From contig JAGMBW010000135.1 in NCBI GenBank assembly GCA_023129535.1, positions 1 to 34,104 on the forward strand: DNA of 34,104 bases, written 5' to 3'. Position numbers and translations under genes: made by a program. The notes under the pieces were generated by a model. The model saw nothing but the letters and a program-made list of their open reading frames with translations. It made no database searches and was not told the DNA's origin. The DNA is from Desulfobacterales bacterium (GTDB taxonomy: Bacteria > Desulfobacterota > Desulfobacteria > Desulfobacterales > C00003060). Of this stretch, positions 1-8,253 are shown piece after piece. How positions within the stretch are numbered: the stretch's first letter is position 1; every line of letters starts with the position of its first letter.

Positions 1-1075
1 TGGCTGATCCGTTGCCGTCTACATCAAGGTTAGCTGTAACTACCACCGTAATCGTCCCACTTGTCAGAGTCGTACCATCTGACTGTGCAGTCAACTGACA
101 AGTTCCGGGATTTAACCCCTGTAGTGTCACTGAATTCACATCAGTCGTGGTGCCCGTCAGTTGGGCTACATCAGCCTCCGCTGTCTCAGGGGTTTCATTG
201 ATCACCGTCCACGTATATCCCGCTAAAGTTCCGCTGACCCGGAAAGTCCTGGTATCGGTCACGGCCAGATCGATGGCGGCCGTATTCGGATCAATACCCA
301 CCTGTTCCAGCAACGTAAAGCTTGCGGCCTCAGGCGTGCTGGAAATATTTCCTGCCTGATCTTCAAACCAGGCATATATGGTCTTAGTTTCCGGATCCGT
401 ATTCTGCAAAGTATAACTCGTGGTGGTGTAAGGAATACCTTCGGAAGGCCTGGTTGAGGTTTCATTCAGATACAATCCATTTTCGGCAACATCACCGGGA
501 TAGCCCACTTCTATTGTAATCTGAGTCTGTCTCGTTTGCTGGAGATCCTGATCGGGATGATCCGGGTCAGGAAGGCGGATGGTGCCGCTTACCACATTAT
601 CGATGTTAAATGGGCCGATTACCTTGTCATTGCTGTGGCTGATTTCAACAGTAATGGTATTGATGTAAACCGTTTTTAGATGCAAATAACGCAAATCATC
701 ATAATCATCGCCGGCAATCTCCTGGCTACCTAACTCGGCATGGTATGGTGTGGCATCCTTGTCCACAGTACCTCCATTAGGGGTATACGAACTTGGATTG
801 TCTGCGTTTAGTTGAGTATAATTTAGTGCACTTTCAGAAGTCGTCCATTTGTAAACGAACTCTACCAGAGTATAAGGGTCTGAAAACGAAGGAGCTTCCC
901 ACTGAACAGTCATGTCATTCGTCCATTGGATGGGAGTCTCGGAAGGTGGTGGCGAATCAGCGGTATAATCGGTCACCTCATAGGTAGCAAAGGCAAGTGA
1001 TCCGTAGGAAATGAAGGCCAGCGTTAAGAGAGAGGCCAGCACAACTCTAACAGAACATAGCGGGAATCTTTTCAT
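1..1075 (-). CDS. Exported Ig-like protein with the start of a dockerin repeat, 3' end outside the window
   Basis: The frame is open without a stop from ATG at 1075 to the left edge, giving the first 358 residues of a longer protein. AGGAGG lies about 10 bases before the ATG. Residues 1-30 form a signal peptide ending near SLAFA, so the product is exported. Residues 30-200 are Thr/Asp-rich beta-type sequence without a family I recognise. Around residues 200-265 there is a bacterial Ig-like segment including YAWFEDQAGNIS. The last visible residues, NLDVDGNGSA, match the first half of a dockerin type I calcium loop (D-x-D-x-N-G), so a C-terminal dockerin probably follows outside the window. Downstream of a cohesin-type gene on the same strand, 193 bases away. 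The function is inferred as a non-enzymatic surface protein; no catalytic motif is seen in the visible part. Confidence 0.8.
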   Translation of the reverse strand, partial: MKRFPLCSVRVVLASLLTLAFISYGSLAFATYEVTDYTADSPPPSETPIQWTNDMTVQWEAPSFSDPYTLVEFVYKWTTSESALNYTQLNADNPSSYTPNGGTVDKDATPYHAELGSQEIAGDDYDDLRYLHLKTVYINTITVEISHSNDKVIGPFNIDNVVSGTIRLPDPDHPDQDLQQTRQTQITIEVGYPGDVAENGLYLNETSTRPSEGIPYTTTSYTLQNTDPETKTIYAWFEDQAGNISSTPEAASFTLLEQVGIDPNTAAIDLAVTDTRTFRVSGTLAGYTWTVINETPETAEADVAQLTGTTTDVNSVTLQGLNPGTCQLTAQSDGTTLTSGTITVVVTANLDVDGNGSA

Positions 1076-1135
1076 TGTTTTCAAACCTCCTCAAAAGTGG
1101 TCAAGTATTTGCGACGTCAAATGATTGAGCAGATA

Positions 1136-1196
1136 TGTAGGGTGGGCATTGTCCACCGATGATCCATATTTTCTGATGGGCAGTGCCCACCCTACA
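1136..1196. repeat. Dispersed palindrome, GTAGGGTGGGCA family
   Basis: Perfect 13-base arms TGTAGGGTGGGCA (1136-1148) and TGCCCACCCTACA (1184-1196) enclose a 35-base spacer. A shorter copy of the same sequence lies at 11568-11589. It sits between the stop of the cohesin gene and the start of the Ig/dockerin gene. It is most likely a dispersed intergenic repeat; it has no T-run and does not look like an intrinsic terminator. Confidence 0.75.
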
Positions 1197-1230
1197 GGTA
1201 ATTACGTCGGTTTTCGCAATATAATGGAAC

Positions 1231-1257
1231 AGGCTGGCGCAAAACCCGCGCCAGCCT
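1231..1257 (-). terminator. Strong hairpin just after the cohesin gene
   Basis: Ten-base perfect arms AGGCTGGCGC and GCGCCAGCCT with a 7-base loop begin 12 bases after the stop of the 1269-4385 gene. Only a weak U-rich tract follows on the minus strand, so it may stabilise the 3' end or work with Rho rather than be a classical intrinsic terminator. Confidence 0.5.
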
Positions 1258-1268
1258 GCGCCATTTGA

Positions 1269-4200
1269 TTACTGGCTGCTGCTCAGGGTAATATCTACAT
1301 CGGAAGCGGGAGAGGACACCGCAGTTGCATCCTCCCTATCCGCCCCAGTGTCTACGCCGGTAGCGTACCACTTTGTGACATTGCCCGCCGCCCAGGCAAC
1401 CACCTTGTAGTTACCAGCAGCCAATCCGTCAAACGAGTACGGGTATTTGCCTGCCGCATCTGGCGTAATTACAGCAACATAACCTACAAGGTCACCGCTG
1501 CTGCTATCCCACAGGACGACATAGACCACGTTTGCAGCCGTACCAAGGGTGATCTTGCCACTGATGGCGCCGCCACACGGGATAAAAACATTTTGCGTAA
1601 CGTCGCCCCCAGTGCCGTCTATGTTACTAATCACCTTGAGACGCAGGTTCCCAGGCGGCACTACAACCAGATGGTAGTTAGCATCCTGGGGCAGCCCGGT
1701 GAAGTTGTAATAACCGTTTGCGACGGTCGTGGTCACCTTGAAGGAATCAGGTTTCCCAGGCCCCGGGTTGTAAGAGGCGATGACCTTGGCGCCAACAACT
1801 TCTGTATACGAAATACAATCGGTGGTTACCGTACCGTCAAGGTCAAATGTTTCTGCTGGTGGTGTGAAGGTAAAATCAACCACTGTGCCATCCGGAGTCG
1901 CGGGTTGCACGAGATTTGGATGAAAGGCTCTCTCGTATCCACGCTTCGAGGCAAAAACCAGATAGGTCTTAGTGGCATCCAGCCCATAGATGGCATAATC
2001 GCCACTCCCATCGGTCACAGCATAGGAAGGCTCCTCATCGGCCACTACGGCAATGATGGTTGCTCCCGCTATCGCGTTGCCGGAACCGTCTTGTACCTTA
2101 CCGTAGAAGTATGCCCCCTGACTCAGGGTGACATCTTGAGTCGTATCCCCGGTGATGTCCAGATCTTCCACCGTAGCACTCTGATAATCCGGGTGGCTTA
2201 CGTGAAGAGTATAGATACCATTCGGGATATCTCCGATGCTGTAATAGCCCTGGCTATTCGTGAAGTACATCCTGTGGCCGACGAGTTCACCGGTGCTGTT
2301 GTCGGTAAGGTAGAGCATAGCCCTGCTTATGGGCGTCACCGTTCCTTGCTCAGTCACCTGGCCTGACAGGGTATTTCCGGTGTCAATAATGAAATTAACT
2401 GCCACGCTGTCACAGTTGCTCCCATCTATTGTGATGCTCGTTACCTGAATTGCGTAATCACCGGTGAGCGGATTCATCTCAACCTGGTATGTATCCTGGC
2501 AAAGACCGGTTAACAGATAAGAACCATCCCGACGTGTGAATCCTGCCGCCTGGACCTTATCGCTGATTGCCGTAATCAGCGCCCCGGCAACGGGATCACC
2601 ACCTGTCCGCTCGTAGGTTACGTTGCCGCTGAGGGTGCAATCACACTCCGTTATATCAATATTTGCGTCTGACGACGAATCGCCAGCGTTTAGCACAAGG
2701 ATTGTTGCCTCGGACTCCTTTTGAGTTGTTTCAGTGGCGGACTTGTAATAGAAGGCCTTTCCGCTACTGAAGACAAATACCTCATAACTGCCCGGGGCCA
2801 CAGTCAAAGTGTAATTACCAGCGGAATCCGTTAGCTTAGAAACCAGGCCATAAGTGTTCACCTCAAGGGCATAGACACCAATATCTGCCACGCCGCTGCC
2901 GTTTTTGACCACCTGGCCGGTTATGGTGGCCCTTTCTACAGAAGTGAAGTCAAAATCGATACTTGTAGCATTGGCCGACGAAATATCGACCTTGGTGGCC
3001 TGCGTGATATCCGTTACATTAGAGTAATACTGCACCGGATTGTTCGCCGTGGTGACTGATACAATGTAGTCATTGGCAGGAACCAAATTTACAATCGTGT
3101 AGTCTACAGCCGACCCAGCCGTAAGACGCTTAAACTTAAGCAGTTTCCCGGTCTGCGAAGCCGCCTCAATTACAACTTCATCGTCGCTGCTCAGACCCTT
3201 GACCGTTCCTGCGATGGAATAAAGTGTGAGAGGCCAATTATATCCATCTATGTTGGCTTCACTTATTGAGCCGCTTTCCTGATTTCCGTAAACAAGAACA
3301 TATGTGTAATCTCCCGGCGCTAACGCCTCGGTTTCAAAATAGCCCTGATCATTTACAGGATAGATGCGTATGAGCTTGCCGTTTTCGTCAAAGACCTTGA
3401 CTCGCACACCGGGCAGGACCTGGCCGTTTATGGTCACAGTCCCGCTTTTTCGCACGGCCCCTGAAGCAAGGGTGAAATCCCTTGTCACGTTTTGCGTCAA
3501 CTCGAACCAGTCGGAAGACGCTTCAAGATACATCGAATCATAAGGATGGACGACCAGGCGGTAGCTTCCGGCCGGCTTGCTAAAACTATAAGTGCCATTA
3601 CGCACCGTGGTTTCCTCAATATACCAATAGCCTCCAGCGGCAGCCGTCGGCTTTTGCAGCTCCACAATAGAGCCATTGGCTGCGCCACCGTCCCCGTAAG
3701 TTACACTACCAGTGATCGTATATTTGGTTGCACTAACGGTAATATGTCCATCTACCAGCGAAGCAGTGTACACAGGGGTTGGATAATATCCCTCCGCATT
3801 TGAATAAGCGGCCGGCATGCCAATCAGTACAGGAGTAATAGTGGGCGTGTTATATCCGGCAGCAGGATTGTGAACTATTGTTTCCAGCAGCTCTATTGGA
3901 TAAGTACCATCGCCGCCCTTGATCAAAAACTTCGCCTTGAAAAGCCTCGGGCCCGTGACTTCATGGGCCGATGCAGCAGCCACTACCACTCTGCCGAACT
4001 TATTACCGTCTAAATCGCCCAGATCATTTACCTGATAAAACATGGTATTTTCGACGACATCGGCTGTATAACCGGTATATGTGCCCGCTCCTCCTGTTGT
4101 TGTAGTATAATACTCAGACGCGTCGCTAATGGCCTTTGTCTCCTGCTCGAGACCAACAAATTCAAAAACACCAGGATCATACCCAAGCGTAAAGGCAAGA

Positions 4201-4385
4201 CTTCCGACCTTTACCTCTGAGTCCAAGCTTATCGTTATCGGCAATGTCGCCGTATAACCGATACTCCCGGAATCACTTCCCACGGCGAGCGTGTTAGAAG
4301 CCATCACATCCGCGGCCGCGCCAAAAACCATAAACAAACTCATCAGCACAGCCAGACAGATTGAAATTTTCCGTATGTGATTCAT
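1269..4385 (-). CDS. Exported cohesin-domain protein with nine carboxypeptidase-regulatory-like repeats
   Basis: This 1038-residue protein starts at ATG 4385 with GGGAGG six bases upstream. Residues 1-29 are a signal peptide. Residues about 30-215 match the cohesin fold: the opening SDSGSIGYTATLPITI, then VGSLAFTLGYDPGVFEFVGL, are the characteristic first strands. From about residue 218 to the end I count nine CarboxypepD_reg/Cna-B-like beta sandwiches, each opening with a G-x-V/I strand (ITGSVTYGDGG, ITGQVVKNGSG, LSGQVTEQGT, FYGKVQDGSG, ISGKITLGT) and closing with a G-x-Y turn. Such repeats usually form rigid stalks or adhesion arms. No anchor, enzyme motif or dockerin is seen. It could be the receptor partner for dockerin-bearing neighbours; that link is inference. 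Cohesin-like binding specificity cannot be read from sequence alone. Confidence 0.85.
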   Translation of the reverse strand: MNHIRKISICLAVLMSLFMVFGAAADVMASNTLAVGSDSGSIGYTATLPITISLDSEVKVGSLAFTLGYDPGVFEFVGLEQETKAISDASEYYTTTTGGAGTYTGYTADVVENTMFYQVNDLGDLDGNKFGRVVVAAASAHEVTGPRLFKAKFLIKGGDGTYPIELLETIVHNPAAGYNTPTITPVLIGMPAAYSNAEGYYPTPVYTASLVDGHITVSATKYTITGSVTYGDGGAANGSIVELQKPTAAAGGYWYIEETTVRNGTYSFSKPAGSYRLVVHPYDSMYLEASSDWFELTQNVTRDFTLASGAVRKSGTVTINGQVLPGVRVKVFDENGKLIRIYPVNDQGYFETEALAPGDYTYVLVYGNQESGSISEANIDGYNWPLTLYSIAGTVKGLSSDDEVVIEAASQTGKLLKFKRLTAGSAVDYTIVNLVPANDYIVSVTTANNPVQYYSNVTDITQATKVDISSANATSIDFDFTSVERATITGQVVKNGSGVADIGVYALEVNTYGLVSKLTDSAGNYTLTVAPGSYEVFVFSSGKAFYYKSATETTQKESEATILVLNAGDSSSDANIDITECDCTLSGNVTYERTGGDPVAGALITAISDKVQAAGFTRRDGSYLLTGLCQDTYQVEMNPLTGDYAIQVTSITIDGSNCDSVAVNFIIDTGNTLSGQVTEQGTVTPISRAMLYLTDNSTGELVGHRMYFTNSQGYYSIGDIPNGIYTLHVSHPDYQSATVEDLDITGDTTQDVTLSQGAYFYGKVQDGSGNAIAGATIIAVVADEEPSYAVTDGSGDYAIYGLDATKTYLVFASKRGYERAFHPNLVQPATPDGTVVDFTFTPPAETFDLDGTVTTDCISYTEVVGAKVIASYNPGPGKPDSFKVTTTVANGYYNFTGLPQDANYHLVVVPPGNLRLKVISNIDGTGGDVTQNVFIPCGGAISGKITLGTAANVVYVVLWDSSSGDLVGYVAVITPDAAGKYPYSFDGLAAGNYKVVAWAAGNVTKWYATGVDTGADREDATAVSSPASDVDITLSSSQ

Positions 4386-4673
4386 TTTAAACCTCCCTAA
4401 CCGGATAAACCGGAAACTCGAAGCACGAAATCCGAAATTCTAAACAAATCCAAATATCAAATGCTCAAAACTGTAAGAGCGATTTCAACCGCCATCAGAA
4501 GTGTCACAATTCCTTACGGTTTTCGGATTTTGAATTTTTCTCATTCGATATTGTTTCGGATTTGTGGCCTACGCCTTGAAAACAGTACGAATTTGTTTTC
4601 TGCGACAAAAAACACCAAATTAACTATTAACGGACTAAATCGTGAATCGAAAAATCGTAAGACCTCAAGTACT
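4386..4673. other. Non-coding spacer with an imperfect inverted repeat
   Basis: No supported gene. Around 4415-4460 and 4530-4572 the AT-rich strings AAATCCGAAATTCTAAACAA and TTCGATATTGTTTCGGATTT are loosely inverted copies of each other. The arms are degenerate, so this looks like decayed dispersed repeat DNA. The promoter of the cohesin gene should lie here, but no convincing -35/-10 pair was found. Confidence 0.4.
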
Positions 4674-4736
4674 TACTCCCCTACTCCATCACTCCAGTAC
4701 TCCAGTACTCCAATACTCCATCACTCCAGTACTTCC
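4674..4736. repeat. Degenerate 8-base tandem array, TGGAGTAC type
   Basis: On the minus strand, units such as TGGAGTGA, TGGAGTAT and TGGAGTAC repeat about seven times, beginning a few bases after the TGA stop of the STN-domain gene. A related array with TGGAGTAA units lies after the gene at 12200-13378. Confidence 0.8.
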
Positions 4737-5534
4737 TCAGCGGTTTCCGGTCATTTCTCTGAACCGGGCTATTCTTTTTAAGGCCTCAATCCTGTTGATG
4801 TGTGAGACCTTCATCTCTTTAAACTTGTTCGCCTCATCTGCGTACACCTGGGAAAGCGCAAGCCTTCTTTCAGGGTCTCTTGCAGAGGCGAGCTTTTCTC
4901 GAAGCAGCATAAGCTCATGATAGCGAGCTGCCTCTTTGCGCTCAAGGTCCTTTTGCAAGACAAAGACCGGGGAAATACCGCTTTCAGGTGTTGTAAAAGC
5001 ATCGCCGGGCACTGTCTGAGATGGAATAAGGATTCCCCTGCTTTCAAGATTGCCATAAGTGACAAATTGTTCTCCGGAGCGAACCATAACGGCTTTTTTA
5101 GCGTTGCCTCCGTCAGCGTTTTTGATCTTTGCCGTTTCAGGCAGAATGGGCACTACTTTTCCCGTATATGTTCCCCCGGGATAAATCTTCAGTGAGGTGA
5201 TCTGCCATGATGAGCCCTTCTTACTATAGATGGCTGCGTAATTATAACCCTTGAGTATCGACTTGAAAGCGTCTTCCAGGGGTTTGTCGATAAAGTTGGC
5301 ATCGATAACCCCAGGTTCAAGATTTTCAGACACAGATATGTCTACCCCCGTAGAGATTGAGAGTTCCTCGAGTACCTGCAGCAGAGGCATCTGCGTGGCT
5401 TTGAGAGTTATGCGCCCGTCCTGGTACGTGAGGGCGGACTTGTTCGGGGTCACCCCCGCTTCCAAAATACATGGGGTAAACAACGAAAGAGTAACCGTAA
5501 TAAGGATAGCAAGCTTAATTCTCGAAAGGCCCAT
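4737..5534 (-). CDS. Exported STN (secretin/TonB N-terminal) domain protein
   Basis: The 265-residue product begins at ATG 5534, chosen because MGLSRIKLAILITVTLSL opens a clear signal peptide; the frame extends upstream to 5645, but that extension overlaps a repeat element. Residues about 35-110 match the STN fold found at the front of secretins and TonB receptors: ITLKATQMPLLQVLEEL, then DISVSENLEPGVIDANFIDK, then LEDAFKSILKGYNYAAI. The middle (110-190) is proline and glycine rich. The last 70 residues are charged and helical (KDLERKEAARYHELMLLREK), likely coiled coil. There is no secretin barrel, so it is not a pore itself. It may be a periplasmic adaptor; the role is unknown. Confidence 0.75.
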   Translation of the reverse strand: MGLSRIKLAILITVTLSLFTPCILEAGVTPNKSALTYQDGRITLKATQMPLLQVLEELSISTGVDISVSENLEPGVIDANFIDKPLEDAFKSILKGYNYAAIYSKKGSSWQITSLKIYPGGTYTGKVVPILPETAKIKNADGGNAKKAVMVRSGEQFVTYGNLESRGILIPSQTVPGDAFTTPESGISPVFVLQKDLERKEAARYHELMLLREKLASARDPERRLALSQVYADEANKFKEMKVSHINRIEALKRIARFREMTGNR

Positions 5535-5570
5535 CAGCGATGATGATTGTCGATTGTTGTCAATTGCTGG

Positions 5571-5858
5571 GTAACGTTCAAAAGTTGAGGCATCGTGAAT
5601 TATTGCACAAGGAGAGATGCCTTTTCGGTTTAACTTGGTGCACAAAAAACGAGATCAAAACCACACATTCAGAGCAGGGAAATTCAATCCTATGTGAGCC
5701 ATAACGCATTGTAACTACTAATAATACGTGGGATTATACTTTTTGCATTCAACACTGTGTACAAGGACTCCAGGCCAGTTCAGAAGGCGTTTGTAATATC
5801 CTGGAGAATTTAATCAGGTTGGCCGAAAAAGAGATTTGCCTCAACTTTTGAACGTTAC
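5571..5858. repeat. 288-base element bounded by perfect 22-base inverted repeats
   Basis: Bases 5571-5592 (beginning GTAACGTTCAAAAGTTGAGG) are repeated exactly in inverted orientation at 5837-5858. The 244-base interior has no supported gene. The form fits a small non-autonomous mobile element, but no clear target duplication abuts the ends. Its left end is 37 bases from the STN-domain start codon, so that gene's promoter probably lies inside or beyond it. Confidence 0.7.
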
Positions 5859-5939
5859 TAATTTTCTCAAGAAAAAACTGTGATGAAGCTCATGTTACAG
5901 GTAAATACAGCGGTTCTTTCTCTAACGGAATGATCTACG

Positions 5940-5990
5940 TCACACATTCTGTGTGAAATAGGTCACACAACAAATTTAGTTCGTTGTGTG
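5940..5990. promoter_or_regulatory. Chained CRP/FNR-type palindromes
   Basis: TGTGA-N6-TCACA is present exactly at 5952-5967, the half-site arrangement bound by CRP-family regulators. Its left arm (TGTGTGA, 5950-5956) also pairs with TCACACA at 5940-5946, and its right side (CACACAAC, 5964-5971) pairs with GTTGTGTG at 5983-5990. The site lies about 420 bases upstream of the STN-domain gene with the 288-base element in between, and after the stop of the gene at 6106-6588, so its target is uncertain. Confidence 0.45.
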
Positions 5991-6017
5991 TTGTCCGTAG
6001 TCCCTGGCCCACACCTG

Positions 6018-6066
6018 GTGGCATATAAAATGCCACTCTACGTAAGGTCGGGTTTTATACCCGACC
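6018..6066. repeat. Two adjacent palindromes, second of the GGTCGGG family
   Basis: GTGGCAT-ATAAA-ATGCCAC occupies 6018-6036, and GGTCGGG-TTTTATA-CCCGACC occupies 6046-6066. The second has a near copy at 10682-10702, and both are followed by ACTGACCACT words. They lie just past the stop of the gene at 6106-6588 and may act as its 3' hairpins. Confidence 0.65.
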
Positions 6067-6069
6067 GGG

Positions 6070-6097
6070 CACTGACCACTGACCACTAATCACTAAT
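6070..6097. repeat. Degenerate 7-base array, AGTGGTC/TTAGTGA type
   Basis: On the minus strand four 7-base units (TTAGTGA, TTAGTGG, TCAGTGG, TCAGTG) begin nine bases after the TAA stop of the small exported protein. Similar arrays in the same orientation follow the genes at 10728 and 11653. Confidence 0.75.
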
Positions 6098-6105
6098 ATG
6101 TAAGA

Positions 6106-6588
6106 TTACCAAAGGAGTTTATCCAAACTCTGGATGGTTGTGGTAACTTCGTTTGCAATGGACTTTGCCTTCTCAATCAGCTTATTTTCAGTCTCTCCTT
6201 TCCGAAAACGAAGTGTTATGCCGGAAGCGGCAATAGGTTTTCCAGCTTTATCACGGATAGGTGCAGTTACATCTAAGTTATCGCCTTCCCTTAAGACCAC
6301 AATCTTGTTGGTCTTTAATACCTCAAGGTCTTCAGGATCAGAAGGGGCTCCTATCTTTTCCCTGATATTACAGGCAATGATTCTGCTACCCTCCTTGCCA
6401 GTGGGCACTGCATGGATGGTAAGCCTTAACAAATCGGGATGTTTTGAGACCATATTGTCTACAAGTTCCTGAGCTTCCTTAAACTTAGACCCCTCCATTG
6501 CCCAGGATTCTTTGATAGCGTGACTGTAAAAGACAAAAAAGAAGACCAAAAGAACAGTGACTGCCCATTTAATAAAAAAGATTCTCAT
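6106..6588 (-). CDS. Small exported protein of unknown function
   Basis: The 160-residue product starts at ATG 6588 with AGGAGG six bases upstream. Residues 1-30 form a signal peptide or signal anchor (AVTVLLVFFFVFYSHAI). The mature part alternates strands and helices; the central VTAPIRDKAGKPIAASGITL resembles the core strand-turn-strand of Cache/GAF-like sensor folds, where a G-x-P/I turn is common, but the match is weak and only suggestive. The final 30 residues are an amphipathic helix. A 7-base-arm hairpin (6622-6644) lies in its leader. I do not recognise a family; periplasmic location is the only confident statement. Confidence 0.7.
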   Translation of the reverse strand: MRIFFIKWAVTVLLVFFFVFYSHAIKESWAMEGSKFKEAQELVDNMVSKHPDLLRLTIHAVPTGKEGSRIIACNIREKIGAPSDPEDLEVLKTNKIVVLREGDNLDVTAPIRDKAGKPIAASGITLRFRKGETENKLIEKAKSIANEVTTTIQSLDKLLW

Positions 6589-7002
6589 GATTAACCTCCT
6601 ATCTTTAATACACCTATTTTAGGTTCCGAAGCTGTTCCGGAACCTTGCAGGCTAGCACAACAACTTTATCACCTCCAAATCTTAGTAAGCCCTTATACTA
6701 TAATTCTTGCCAAGTCAACCCCCTAATTTTCGGGATGGTTTTCTCTATTGTGACATGTAAACACATATTTGTGGAGTTCCAAAATCCTTGTTCTGAAGCA
6801 AGGCAACCCTGGCCCAGACCGGGTTTTTCTCTCTTTAGCGCCGTTGGGTTTCTGTCGCGCCAGGGCGGGCCGCGTTGCCGGATTTTCCGCCGACACGGTC
6901 GGCTTGCTCCAGAAGGGTGTTACTCAATTTTTCGCTCGATTGCCGAATGAAACCACCAAATTATTCCCTTTCTGATCACATAGCAGGAAACCATCCCTAA
7001 TT
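6589..7002. other. Non-coding divergent spacer, mostly unexplained
   Basis: No supported gene. A hairpin GGTTCCG-N9-CGGAACC lies at 6622-6644 in the leader of the minus-strand gene. Bases 6800-6910 are clearly richer in G and C than the flanks and include GCCGAC-ACG-GTCGGC (6889-6903). This patch may be a dispersed repeat; short frames crossing it show no recognisable protein. Confidence 0.4.
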
Positions 7003-7030
7003 TTGACATTTGATAATGATATATCAAAAT
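7003..7030 (+). promoter_or_regulatory. Possible promoter with embedded operator for the ABC transporter operon
   Basis: A perfect -35 hexamer TTGACA (7003-7008) is followed directly by the palindrome TTTGATA-N6-TATCAAA (7009-7028). It contains GATAATGAT, identical to the first nine bases of the Fur consensus, though the remainder diverges. The best -10 is a weak CAAAAT at 7025. A repressor here would cover the promoter spacer. Iron control is an inference. Confidence 0.35.
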
Positions 7031-7132
7031 ATCAAAATAGAAAATCTTGCAATTTGATTGAATCTCTGGTACCAAATCTCCATTCTGTAGGTTTTAAGAA
7101 AATCCTTAAATTCTTTTTCTGAAAGACTATAT

Positions 7133-7151
7133 CATTTCAGTTCCTGAAATG
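7133..7151 (+). promoter_or_regulatory. Perfect small palindrome in the transporter leader
   Basis: CATTTCAG-TTC-CTGAAATG has 8-base perfect arms, 62 bases before the binding-protein start. It may be an operator or an RNA hairpin. Confidence 0.35.
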
Positions 7152-7213
7152 TTTGCCGTCGACGTTCAGCGTATCGTTGGCTTCACACTACTGTAAGGAG
7201 GAGACAGACTTCA

Positions 7214-8245
7214 ATGAAAAGAAATACCTGGTTGAGAAGCCTTACAATTGTTGTCATCGGAGCTCTGGCGCTTTTCTTTAATGCCTCTCTGGCCACAGGG
7301 AAACAAAAGGAACAAGTGGTGGTCTATACTGCCCTGGATCAAGTTTACAGTGAACCGGTCTTAAAGCACTTTGAAAAGACGACCGGTATTAGAGTAAGGG
7401 CGGTTTATGATGTGGAGGCCACGAAGACCATTGGCCTGGTCAATCGAATCATTGCTGAAAAGAACCATCCACAGTGTGATGTGTTCTGGAACAATGAGGT
7501 CATAAACACCATACGTCTTAAGAACAAAGGTCTGCTGGAGCCGCATGCTTCCGCACAGGCCCGGTACTTCCCTGAGATCTTTCGGGATAAGGATCACTGC
7601 TGGTGCGGCTTTGCCGCGCGAGCCAGAGTTATTGTATACAATACCAGGCTTCTAAGGAACAAAGAAAAGCCCAACTCCATTAAGAACCTTCTCGATAAGC
7701 AATGGAAAGATCAGGCTTGTATGGCCCTGCCTCTATTCGGAACTACGGCCACACAGGCCACTGCCCTGTTTGCCGTCTGGGGCCACGACCAGGCCCTTGC
7801 GTTTTTTCGAGATCTCAAGAAAAACGGTGTGGATCTTGTGGACGGAAACTCCGTGGTGCGCGACAGGGTTGCAGACGGCACCTACCTGTGGGGCTTGACT
7901 GACACGGATGATGTATATTCGGGTATGAAGCGAGGCATGCCTATTGACATGTTGCTTCCGGATCAAGACGGGATGGGTACCCTTGTCATCCCCAACACCG
8001 TAGCCCTTATTCGACACGCACCCCATCCCGGCCCGGCCAGAAAGCTTATCGATTTCCTTTTGAGCGAAGAGACAGAAAAGATGTTGGCCCGGTCCGGCTC
8101 AGGACAGATTCCGCTTCGACCAGGCATCAAGCCGGTTCCGGGCATCCCCTCCCTGGAAGAAATCTACCAAATGAAGGTCGATAACGAAGAACTGGCCCGG
8201 TTAATGGAAGACGTGCTTTCCCTGTTGGATAAAGAGCTCATGTAA
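7214..8245 (+). CDS. Periplasmic solute-binding protein of a ferric-iron-type ABC transporter
   Basis: The 343-residue protein starts at ATG 7214, with AAGGAGG about 12 bases upstream. Residues 1-29 are a signal peptide. The mature start VVVYTALDQ, then ILRVRAVYDVEA-like and DVFWNNEVINTIRLKNKGLL segments, are typical of the family 1 extracellular binding proteins that include FbpA/AfuA. The carboxyl part (PNTVALIRHAPHPGPARKLI) is the usual conserved helix. The paired tyrosines that bind iron in FbpA are not obvious, so the ligand could be another metal, a phosphonate or a polyamine. It is the first gene of a three-gene operon; the permease starts eight bases after its stop. Confidence 0.85.
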   Translation: MKRNTWLRSLTIVVIGALALFFNASLATGKQKEQVVVYTALDQVYSEPVLKHFEKTTGIRVRAVYDVEATKTIGLVNRIIAEKNHPQCDVFWNNEVINTIRLKNKGLLEPHASAQARYFPEIFRDKDHCWCGFAARARVIVYNTRLLRNKEKPNSIKNLLDKQWKDQACMALPLFGTTATQATALFAVWGHDQALAFFRDLKKNGVDLVDGNSVVRDRVADGTYLWGLTDTDDVYSGMKRGMPIDMLLPDQDGMGTLVIPNTVALIRHAPHPGPARKLIDFLLSEETEKMLARSGSGQIPLRPGIKPVPGIPSLEEIYQMKVDNEELARLMEDVLSLLDKELM

Positions 8246-8253
8246 GGATTTCA

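Noticed and set aside
1593-2366. A 257-residue plus-strand frame inside the cohesin gene
   Set aside because: It lies wholly opposite a well-supported repeat protein, has no family features or ribosome binding site, and is a typical antisense shadow.
4674-4736. Possible CRISPR array
   Set aside because: Units are only about 8 bases, degenerate and without spacers.
5535-5645. Upstream extension of the STN-domain frame
   Set aside because: The extension has no signal peptide and overlaps the inverted-repeat element; the internal ATG at 5534 opens a clear leader.
6645-6975. Two plus-strand frames of 101 and 68 residues in the divergent spacer
   Set aside because: No recognisable domain, no convincing ribosome binding site, and they overlap each other in a GC-rich patch that looks like repeat DNA.
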